From positions 1 through 32,542 of the forward strand of contig CAZFCY010000036.1 of NCBI GenBank assembly GCA_964517665.1: a stretch of 32,542 bases of DNA, read 5' to 3'. Under the pieces are notes generated by a model. That model was not told the DNA's origin. It was given only the letters and a program-made list of their open reading frames with translations, and searched no databases. Within the stretch, counting starts at the first letter, position 1. Every line of letters begins with the position of its first letter. Below are positions 8,301 to 13,755 of the stretch, in pieces. The DNA comes from Congregicoccus sp964517665 (GTDB lineage: Bacteria > Verrucomicrobiota > Verrucomicrobiia > Opitutales > Opitutaceae). A program made the position numbers and the translations under genes.

Positions 8301-8505
8301 CGGTGGCGACCCAGCCGGTGTCGCCAGACTCGACGACAAAGGGGCTGAGTTCAACGGCCTCCTCTTCCGGCGGCGCGGCGGTTTGCGCGACCAGGGTGCT
8401 GGCGGCTGCGAAGAGGTTTCCCAGCCAGGCGGCCGTCGACAGCAATAGTGGCCGGGATCGCGGGTTGGATGGCGAAACGAGGGACGGTGACTTCGGGGAG
8501 TTCAT
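5377..8505 (-). CDS. TonB-dependent outer-membrane receptor 1 (Opitutaceae type)
   Basis: A complete 1042-residue receptor. An N-terminal signal peptide (hydrophobic core about residues 18-40, then VAQTAAPPEEE) precedes the ELSPFVV motif that serves as a TonB-box-like signature in Opitutaceae receptors. The plug domain covers about 55-200, with the conserved IDRVTVASGPNAILFGLGSPAG segment, and a roughly 800-residue 22-strand barrel follows. The C-terminus ends in VTFSVDF, with the terminal Phe expected for BAM recognition. It should import oligosaccharides or another large nutrient across the outer membrane. No SusD gene is adjacent, as is usual outside Bacteroidota. The start ATG is supported by alignment with receptor 2 (MNS in both, preceded by a similar CAAAC-ACCC leader). 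Its first 100 mature codons are almost identical in DNA to receptor 2. Confidence 0.93.
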   Translation of the reverse strand: MNSPKSPSLVSPSNPRSRPLLLSTAAWLGNLFAAASTLVAQTAAPPEEEAVELSPFVVESGDTGWVATETLGGTRLRTDFKDVPNQLETFTKEFMEDLGVTSLDEALIYSANTENQYESSETASNDGQFPTSAARVRGLRDGTLSRNFFATRSATDNYNIDRVTVASGPNAILFGLGSPAGILDSTPARAIMRNRYGFSLQYDSEDSKRGTVDVNLVLLPEKLSVRVMGLTKRAYTEKQPNYDNDDRIYGALTFKPSRHTTLSVQGERINRSWNRAMRTTPFDFVTPWLIADEVPGSVYTTPKPIYDNTSFTGIGSNRIFAQAGEQPIMIQGESGAMRSWRNSVTVRSPSTLPGVDPTFDSGANYTLLDPSIFPFDVNVLGNARENRLDGFNTTVILEQKLFDQLYLELAYNYDESDNEILTAGANPSGSQNRIMVDANMYIPGTTTPNPHAGEFYFQGTSANRLQYFNREDWRATLSYEYDAGRKLGEGQAWMKWLGRHRLLGLYSLSENEALNQNTFQRRIIDDPVLPGVTLRPKTFQNWANHASRVPQYRHYLGDPYEPTQAFGPLWGEWIANDANGQPFELYYITPMVTEDGKRLGAQAAASAVKNDEDAMIFVWQGFFLPDRHNRERLVVTYGYRKDTARTATFDAASTTQDFSGLYPVLWDGEYAPYGERETGINRNYGVVARPLPWLSLSYSESTTFDLNIGRFDPFGNQLSGAGGAGKDYGVRVDLWDNKLSLKVNKYENTLAPTRAFQQINNYQNNFKAVEDRVMELNPNIPQINVADGNLRGFPVLSVANYNINSDFSAKGYEAELNFSPTPNWNVRINGSKGESTETNIGTDWFAWLGQRLPVWESVVATNGEVDGQGNPVTWTTAPFNDDQPTGQTLAQYYQSQIVGRATAFITAVDGRSNPAVRAGRVNLILNYRFTEGRLKGFNVGGAFRYRGAPIIGYGVKTNEFGETVLDLDTEYKGESEKFVDFMAGYRGKMEAFGGFNYRLQLNIRNLLNENDPVPMQALTTGAISRLVTIDSRRTSVTFSVDF
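8153..8430 (-). repeat. Inverted duplication of receptor 5' coding region (partner 32196-32473)
   Basis: The reverse complement of 8153-8430 matches 32196-32473 with about five mismatches in 278 bases. Bases 8153-8349 (197 bp, partner 32277-32473) match without a single difference, including third codon positions. On either side similarity falls abruptly. The segment encodes the end of the signal peptide, the ELSPFVV motif and the start of the plug. Confidence 0.93.
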
Positions 8506-9038
8506 GCGTGGGGTGTTTGGTTTGTTTGCTTTCCCAGGGTTCTGAGTTGCCTGTGATTACGGGGCGCGAGTCGAGCCGATGGAGCGGCCGATCAGCCCCG
8601 CGCCCGGGAAGCTGTCAGCTCGGAAAACGTGTGGCCGGTCGCCATCCGGATCGGAGACGAGCCGTCCGTGCCGGGGAGACGACGCTGCGCCGACCGATGA
8701 GTTGACGCCGCAGCGTCGGAGAAAATGGAGGGCAGGCCGCATGTTTTAGAGAAAGATATAAAATGAACGACTCACCCGCGCAGCCCCGGCGCGGATCATA
8801 TAAAAGTGATCAACTTGTCCTTTCGCGATTTATCATAGGGAAGCCGATCGTGGCCTTCGACGCCGTCCGCGACGGCGCCAGAGAACGAATTTGACGCATC
8901 GGAAGAAACGGGAATTGCGGCAAGAAGAGAGCGGCATGCGACAAGGCAGTTCATCGGCAGAGATGGGGCGGAAAGCGGGGCACAAGACCCGCATCCGGCC
9001 ATGGGGCGGCGACCGGATCGCGTGGAACAACCACGCCG
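8506..9038. other. Gene-free region upstream of TonB receptor 1
   Basis: I see no convincing gene in these 533 bases; open frames here are short and lack domain features. The stretch contains a GC hairpin (CCGCGC/GCGCGG, about 8777-8796), an AT-rich patch (8740-8815) with GATCA-TATAAAAG-TGATC (8794-8811), and a GCCGTC-CGC-GACGGC hairpin near 8870. The AT-rich patch is a plausible location for the receptor promoter. The distal edge grades into the regulatory hairpin module that starts at 9039. Confidence 0.5.
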
Positions 9039-9097
9039 ATTCTCCACCTTGCAGGCCGGACGCCGTCAATCGCCCCGTCACTTTGTCTGTAAAGTGA
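9039..9097 (-). promoter_or_regulatory. Hairpin/TTGACG regulatory module, copy A (points to receptor 1)
   Basis: The palindrome TCACTTTGTCTGTAAAGTGA at 9078-9097 has perfect 7-bp arms. On the minus strand it is followed by 8 bases and then TTGACG (complement of 9064-9069), and 19 bases later by GAGAAT (complement of 9039-9044). Copies D and E have the same boxes at exactly the same spacing. The box arrangement resembles a promoter directed toward TonB receptor 1, about 530 bases away. On the plus strand the same palindrome overlaps a relic lacI start codon. Confidence 0.65.
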
Positions 9098-9155
9098 AAC
9101 AACCGAGCCGAATTCCGGTCCGGCTCTCGCCGCTTCACTTTACAGACAAAGCGAC
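9077..9155. repeat. 79-bp nested palindrome formed by hairpin copies A and B
   Basis: The 22 bases 9077-9098 and the reverse complement of 9134-9155 differ at one position. Nested inside, GAGCCG (9105-9110) pairs with CGGCTC (9121-9126), and both pairs share the same centre near 9116. The region can therefore extrude as a cruciform, or each arm can form its own small hairpin. Confidence 0.8.
9094..9129 (+). pseudogene. Relic of a LacI-family gene start (about 12 codons)
   Basis: From the GTG at 9094 the frame reads VKQPSRIPVRLS, the type of N-terminus that precedes the helix-turn-helix in LacI regulators. It occupies the same position relative to the palindrome as the start of the intact lacI at 30361. 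After 12 codons the similarity stops and hairpin copy B begins. The rest of the gene is missing. This is an inference from position plus a short peptide, so it should be read as a probable remnant. Confidence 0.42.
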
Positions 9156-9193
9156 GCCAGCGTTGAGCGGGCAGGTCGCCGGTGGGAAGTAGA
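9135..9193 (+). promoter_or_regulatory. Hairpin/TTGA regulatory module, copy B (points to DUF6282 operon)
   Basis: TCACTTTACAGACAAAGCGA (9135-9154) has one mismatched pair in the stem. Eight bases later is TTGAGC (9163-9168), the same offset as in the other copies. The GAGAAT box is not conserved; AAGTAG-like sequence lies near the expected position. It is oriented toward the hydrolase operon that starts at 9259. Confidence 0.55.
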
Positions 9194-9258
9194 TGGCCCC
9201 TGTTGCGCGGTTTGCCGCTGTCTCCGGCGCGGTTCCGTCAAACTGACCTCTCCCATCA

Positions 9259-10098
9259 ATGCCCGACGAACCCTCCCTGCTCCGCGGCGCGATCGACACG
9301 CACGTCCACAGCGCTCCCGACGTCATTCCGCGCAAGCTCGACGACCTCGAACTTGTGGAGCAAGCGCGGCATGTGGGCATGCGGGCGCTCGTCCTGAAAA
9401 ACCACTGTTGCTCCACCTGCGCCCGCGCCTTTCTCCTCAATCGCATGCAAGGTGATGTCGCGGTTTTCGGCGGGGTGGTCCTCAATGACACGATCGGCGG
9501 CTTCAACTGGCGGGCGGTGGAGACCGCGCTCAAAATGGGTGGCGAGATAGTCTGGATGCCGACCAAGTCCGCCGCCAACCACCAGCATTTCTTTGGCGGC
9601 CGGAACGGATTGACCGTTCTGAACGGCACGGGTTTGTGCGCCTCGGCGCGCGATATCGTCCGATTGGTCGCCGACGCAGGCGCCATTCTCGCGACCGGCC
9701 ATCTTTCACCCTTGGAATCGAGTGTGTTGATCGAGGAGGCGCTGGCGGCGGGGGTTCGCCGCATCAGCGTCACGCATCCCGAATGGGGAGCCACGGCCAT
9801 GCCGGTCGAAATGCAGCGCCGTTTTGCGCAAAGCGGGGCGGTGTATTTCGAGCGCTGCCTGGTTTCGGCCCACCCTGGAGCGCGATATGGCGTGCCGTTC
9901 GAGACGATAACGCGGCAGATCCGCGCGGTGGGAGTCGACACGACCATCGCGGCCACCGATTACGGGCTGCCGGCGGCGCTGGCGCCAAGCGAAGCGATGA
10001 GCGCCTATATTCAGAAACTGATGGAAGCTGGATTCAACGACGTTGAAATCAAACGCATGATCCAGGACAATCCGGCGCAGTTGCTTCAGCTTGCCTGA
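9259..10098 (+). CDS. DUF6282-type amidohydrolase-like metal enzyme
   Basis: A 279-residue single-domain protein with amidohydrolase/TIM-barrel hallmarks: DTHVHSAPD near the N-terminus (Asp13, His15, His17), LVLKNH (Lys47, His49), TGHLS (His148), VTHPEW (His173) and a late Asp in ATDYG (Asp234). These are the expected metal ligands and catalytic acid of the superfamily. The overall pattern, with the HSAPDVIPRKLDD string, fits the DUF6282 family of uncharacterised hydrolases. No signal peptide, so it acts in the cytoplasm. It opens a tight operon with a transporter, an oxidoreductase and a PLP enzyme, which suggests it opens or deacylates an imported small molecule. An in-frame stop lies 15 bases upstream, making this ATG the earliest start; no good ribosome site is seen. 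Confidence 0.75.
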   Translation: MPDEPSLLRGAIDTHVHSAPDVIPRKLDDLELVEQARHVGMRALVLKNHCCSTCARAFLLNRMQGDVAVFGGVVLNDTIGGFNWRAVETALKMGGEIVWMPTKSAANHQHFFGGRNGLTVLNGTGLCASARDIVRLVADAGAILATGHLSPLESSVLIEEALAAGVRRISVTHPEWGATAMPVEMQRRFAQSGAVYFERCLVSAHPGARYGVPFETITRQIRAVGVDTTIAATDYGLPAALAPSEAMSAYIQKLMEAGFNDVEIKRMIQDNPAQLLQLA

Positions 10099-10100
10099 CC

Positions 10101-11339
10101 ATGCGCATGCCAACCAGACGGTGGACGCTTTGCGGCCTGTTGTTGCTGGTGACGATCATCAACTACCTCGATCGCCAGACAATCTCTGTTCTGGCATCGC
10201 GCATCGCGGAGGAGATGAGCCTGAACGACGCGGACCTTGGCCGGTTGTTCTTCGCGTTTCTCTTCGCGTACGGATTGGGCCAGATGATCGTGGGCCCGCT
10301 GCTCGACCGCTTCGGGGTTGTCGCGGCGTATGCGGTGGCCGTCGCCGCTTGGTCGCTGGCGGGCGCCTCGTCGGGGCTGGCGACGGGCTTCGGCTTTCTC
10401 TTTGCGACGCGGATCCTGCTTGGATTGTGCGAATCACCCAACTGGCCGCTGGCGCTGCGTGTCGTGACGCGGGTGTTTTCACCGGCGCACCGCGCGCTCG
10501 CGACAGGGATATTTCAGAGCGGCACGAGCATTGGCGCGCTCATCGCGCCGCCGATCATCGTTCTTCTTGCGACGACACATGGCTGGCGGGCGTCGTTTTT
10601 CGTGTTGGGCGCGGTCGGCTTTGTCTGGGTGGCGGCATGGCTCTTGTGGCTGCGGTTGAGCCCGGAGCCGGCCTTGGACGCGCCGGCCGTTGTGGAGCCT
10701 CACCCCGCCTCGCCAGGCGCGGCGCTGCCCGCGACGCTCGGTGAAATCGTGCGCTCGCGAGCGTTTTGGGGGCTGGCAGTCGCCACGAGTTTCCTGAATC
10801 CGCTGCAATATTTCTACACCACGTGGCTGCCACGATATTTCGACAAGTACGCGGGAGTGGGTTTCGGCGCGGAACTCGCGCAGCGACTCGTGATCGTCTA
10901 CCTCGCGCTCGATCTCGGACTCTGGACCGGCGGCGGGCTCGTGGCGTGCCTCGCGCGACGATGGAGCGTGCGGCGCGCGCGCCTGTTTGTGACGACCCTT
11001 GGCGCGGCCTGCATGATGACGGTTCCCGTAGTCGCGCTCTTGGACAACCTCGACCTCATCACCGCTGTCATCTCGCTCGCGACGTTCGGGCTGGGCTGGT
11101 TCATGGTGAACTACCTGACCTTCAGCGCCGAGGTCTCCGCGGCCAAAGTATCCACCACCGTGGGATTGCTCGGCGGGACGGGTTCTCTCGCGGGCGCCGG
11201 ATTCATGCTGCTCGTCGGAGGCTCCATCGAGCGCAGCGGAAGCTTCAGCATCGCATTCCTCATGGCAGGTGTGATGCCGTTCGTTGCCTGGCTCGGAATC
11301 ATGTGGGCGACGCGCCCGGTCAATGCGGCGCCGTCATGA
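10101..11339 (+). CDS. MFS transporter, ACS (anion:cation symporter)-like
   Basis: A 412-residue inner-membrane transporter with about 12 hydrophobic segments. The first helix reads LCGLLLLVTIINYLDRQTISVLA; the NYLDRQ motif is typical of the ACS/hexuronate-type major facilitator family. A GPLLDRFG motif A-like loop follows TM2, and there is a charged central loop around residues 190-215. ACS members take up organic anions such as hexuronates, tartrate or galactonate with protons. The ATG lies 3 bases past the hydrolase stop, and the 3' end overlaps the next gene by 4 bases (ATGA). It probably imports the substrate of the flanking enzymes. The exact substrate cannot be inferred. Confidence 0.88.
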   Translation: MRMPTRRWTLCGLLLLVTIINYLDRQTISVLASRIAEEMSLNDADLGRLFFAFLFAYGLGQMIVGPLLDRFGVVAAYAVAVAAWSLAGASSGLATGFGFLFATRILLGLCESPNWPLALRVVTRVFSPAHRALATGIFQSGTSIGALIAPPIIVLLATTHGWRASFFVLGAVGFVWVAAWLLWLRLSPEPALDAPAVVEPHPASPGAALPATLGEIVRSRAFWGLAVATSFLNPLQYFYTTWLPRYFDKYAGVGFGAELAQRLVIVYLALDLGLWTGGGLVACLARRWSVRRARLFVTTLGAACMMTVPVVALLDNLDLITAVISLATFGLGWFMVNYLTFSAEVSAAKVSTTVGLLGGTGSLAGAGFMLLVGGSIERSGSFSIAFLMAGVMPFVAWLGIMWATRPVNAAPS

Positions 11340-12382
11340 AGAAACTCCACGGAGCAATCATCGGCTGCGGCTCAATCTCGGAATTCCATCTTCGCGGGTG
11401 GGCGCGAATTCCCGAGGCTGAAATCTGCGCGCTCGTCGATCCGGACGTGGCTCGCGCGCAGGAGCGCCAGGCGCGGTTCGCCCCCGGCGCGCGGCTCTAT
11501 GATTGCATGGAGGCCGCGCTCGCGCGGGAGACGCTCGACTTTGTCGACATCATCACGCCGCCGTGGCTTCATCGGGAACAGTGCCTCCTCGCGGCGAAGG
11601 CCGGGCTGCACATCGTCTGCCAAAAGCCGCTCTGCGACCGGCTCGACGACGCGCGTCAATTGGTCGAGGAACTGCGCGGTTATCCACGGCGATTCGTGGT
11701 GCACGAGAACCACCGCTACCGGCCGTGGTTTCGCGAGATTGTCCGCCAGATGCGCGACGGCCTGTTCGGCCCGTTGCGGTATGTCGAACTGACGCAGCAC
11801 GACCCGTGCGAGCCACCGGAGAAGATCGACACGGAAGCCGGGCACGGCGTCCTGCTGCAATACGGCGTGCACCTCGTCGACATGGCGCATGCGTTGCTCG
11901 GCGATCCGGTTCGCATCCGTGCGCGCATGCAGCGCATCAACCCCCGCGTGCGCGGCGAAAGCCTGGCGCACGTGGTCCTCGAGTATCCCGAGACGACCGC
12001 CGTCGTGGCCGTCTCGTGGAAAGCGGTCGGCGTGCGGCAGGGTGGCGCGCTCGTCGTCGGTGAGCGCGGCGAGTCCAGCTACGAGGGCTGCCTCACGCGC
12101 GCCGAGGCCGGCCGTTTTCGATTGTGTGCCGGCAACACCGTGGTGCGCGACGAGTTCCGATCGCCGACCGAGGACTACGTCGAATCGTTCCATCAATTCG
12201 AGCGCATGTTCGTCGACTCCGTGCTCGGCGATGCGCCGCCACCGCAACCCGCGGCGGAGAATCTGCGCTCGTTGATCTCGACCTACGCCGCCTACGAGGC
12301 CGCGCGAACCGGCGAGGCGGTGTCCTTTGCCGCGCTGGCCCGGCCACGACTGCCAACCAGGGGATCCTCGGCAGCGTCATGA
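11336..12382 (+). CDS. Gfo/Idh/MocA-family NAD(P)-dependent oxidoreductase
   Basis: A 348-residue dehydrogenase. The N-terminal Rossmann fold shows AIIGCGSISEFHL (residues 7-19), and VDIITPPWLHREQCLLAAKAG leads to the family Lys in CQKPL (Lys97, the EKP-type catalytic lysine). The C-terminal domain has the GVHLVDMA motif, with His179 as the usual second catalytic residue. The family oxidises or reduces sugars, inositols and related polyols with NAD(P). The start ATG overlaps the transporter stop (ATGA), so translation is coupled. The 3' end overlaps the next gene in the same way. Within this operon it may oxidise the hydroxyl of the imported compound. Confidence 0.9.
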   Translation: MKKLHGAIIGCGSISEFHLRGWARIPEAEICALVDPDVARAQERQARFAPGARLYDCMEAALARETLDFVDIITPPWLHREQCLLAAKAGLHIVCQKPLCDRLDDARQLVEELRGYPRRFVVHENHRYRPWFREIVRQMRDGLFGPLRYVELTQHDPCEPPEKIDTEAGHGVLLQYGVHLVDMAHALLGDPVRIRARMQRINPRVRGESLAHVVLEYPETTAVVAVSWKAVGVRQGGALVVGERGESSYEGCLTRAEAGRFRLCAGNTVVRDEFRSPTEDYVESFHQFERMFVDSVLGDAPPPQPAAENLRSLISTYAAYEAARTGEAVSFAALARPRLPTRGSSAAS

Positions 12383-13500
12383 TGTCGGTCCACCCTTGCC
12401 CCGCGGAGCCCGGCACGGCGCTCGTGGATGTCGACACGCCCGCGCTGCTGCTCGACCTCGAAGTTTTCGAGAGAAACCTCGCCCGGCTTGCTTCGGCGCT
12501 CGCGCCGCATCGCATGCGCGTTCGTCCCCACGCGAAGACGCACAAGTGCCCTGAAATCGCCCGTCGCCAGATCGCCGCCGGCGCCGTCGGCGTATGCTGC
12601 CAGAAGGTGAGTGAAGCCGAAGCGATGGCAGCCGGTGGCATCAAGGACGTGTTTGTGAGCAACGAGATCGTCGGCGCGCCCAAGCTCGTCCGCCTCGCCG
12701 AGCTGGCCCGGCACGCGCGCGTGGCGGTGTGTGTCGATGACGCGCGCAACGTCGCCGACCTCGCCGCGGCGGCCGCGCGCGCGGGAAGCCGCCTCGACGT
12801 TTTCGTCGAGATCGATGTGGGCTCGCGTCGCTGCGGTGTCGTTCCGGGCGCGCCGGCTGTGGCGCTCGCCTGTCAGGTTGCCGCAAGCGCTCATCTGCGT
12901 TTCGCCGGTCTGCAAGCCTATCACGGCCCCGCGCAGCACATGCGGAGTGTCGCCGAGCGACAGGCCGCCTCCGCCGCCACAGCGGCCAGCGTGCGCCAGA
13001 CCAGAGCATTGCTGGCCGCGCGCGGTCTCCGGTGCGAAACCGTCACCGGCGGCGGCACGGGCACATGCCTCTTCGATGCGGCCAGCGGCGCCTTCGACGA
13101 GATCCAGCCCGGCTCCTATGTCTTCATGGACGCCGACTATGCCGCCAACGAGGCGACTCCAGGGGCGCGCTTCGAGCAAAGCCTCTTCGTGTGGACCACC
13201 CTGATGAGCCGTCCAGCCGCAACGTACGGCGCGGTCGATGCCGGCGCGAAGGCCGTGAGCAACCAGCCGGCGATGTCGCAAATCCACGGTCACGCCGGCG
13301 TCACATACGCCCGCGCCACCGACGAACACGGCGTGCTGCGATTCGACGATCCTGCGTGCAACCTCGCCGTGGGCGACAAACTGATGTTGGCGCCCGGCCA
13401 CTGCGACCCCACGGTCAACCTGCACGATTGGATCCTGGGCATGCGCGACGGTCGCGTGGAGGCGGTCTGGCCCATCGCCGCTCGAGGGGCCACCCGCTGA
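12379..13500 (+). CDS. D-threonine aldolase-like PLP enzyme (alanine racemase fold)
   Basis: A 373-residue fold-type III PLP enzyme. The opening VDVDTPALLLDLEVFERNL and RPHAKTHK are characteristic; Lys53 is the predicted Schiff-base lysine. Near the C-terminus, APGHCDPTVNLHD carries His341 and Asp343. This H-x-D metal pair is reported for D-threonine aldolase and 3-hydroxyaspartate aldolase, whereas D-serine dehydratases carry H-x-C. The family cleaves beta-hydroxy-D-amino acids to glycine and an aldehyde, or dehydrates them. An ATGATG start overlaps the oxidoreductase stop, so it is the fourth member of the operon. Exact substrate is unknown. The longer frame upstream (from 12124) lies inside the oxidoreductase gene and is not real. 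Confidence 0.83.
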   Translation: MMSVHPCPAEPGTALVDVDTPALLLDLEVFERNLARLASALAPHRMRVRPHAKTHKCPEIARRQIAAGAVGVCCQKVSEAEAMAAGGIKDVFVSNEIVGAPKLVRLAELARHARVAVCVDDARNVADLAAAAARAGSRLDVFVEIDVGSRRCGVVPGAPAVALACQVAASAHLRFAGLQAYHGPAQHMRSVAERQAASAATAASVRQTRALLAARGLRCETVTGGGTGTCLFDAASGAFDEIQPGSYVFMDADYAANEATPGARFEQSLFVWTTLMSRPAATYGAVDAGAKAVSNQPAMSQIHGHAGVTYARATDEHGVLRFDDPACNLAVGDKLMLAPGHCDPTVNLHDWILGMRDGRVEAVWPIAARGATR

Positions 13501-13575
13501 GCGAGGTCCGAAATCCCGGAGCCGGGGTGTGTCCAAAGACAAACACTTTCCAAACCCGATCCCCTCCCCTGCCCC

Positions 13576-13752
13576 ATGCTTGCTCCATCCTCGCGTCGAT
13601 CCTCTCCTTTCGGCTGCGCGGCCGCGCTGGCAATCCTGGTCGCGGTATTGCCGTCGGCCGCGGCTCCCCGGGTCGAGGACGCCCAGACCGACCCCAATGA
13701 CTGGCGCCATCAAGGATCCGGAGGCCGGCCCCTCATCTCATCGAGCCTATAG
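13576..13752 (+). CDS. Possible 58-aa secreted peptide upstream of the rhamnosidase
   Basis: An ATG-initiated frame of 58 codons ends in TAG just 3 bases before the rhamnosidase start. It has a clear signal-peptide shape: basic SRRSS, a hydrophobic core AAALAILVAVLPSAAA and then a short mature part (PRVEDAQTDPNDWRHQGSGG...). Position would couple it to the downstream gene. It could be a real short secreted peptide or the surviving 5' end of a larger secreted enzyme (the DPNDW string resembles the start of some quinoproteins). I do not recognise a family. Confidence 0.35.
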   Translation: MLAPSSRRSSPFGCAAALAILVAVLPSAAAPRVEDAQTDPNDWRHQGSGGRPLISSSL

Positions 13753-13755
13753 CGA

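Noticed and set aside
5506..8448. A 980-codon open frame antisense to TonB receptor 1
   Set aside because: It is exactly covered by the receptor gene, has no domain features and is expected from the GC-rich codon usage of the true gene on the other strand.
9077..9155. Hairpin copies as integron attC sites or transposon ends
   Set aside because: No integrase or transposase gene is present, no target-site duplications were seen, and the copies are consistently placed and oriented upstream of genes with a fixed promoter-like box.
12124..12378. Longer D-threonine-aldolase-like protein starting upstream
   Set aside because: The extension lies wholly inside the oxidoreductase gene in another frame; the ATGA overlap start restores the normal family length.
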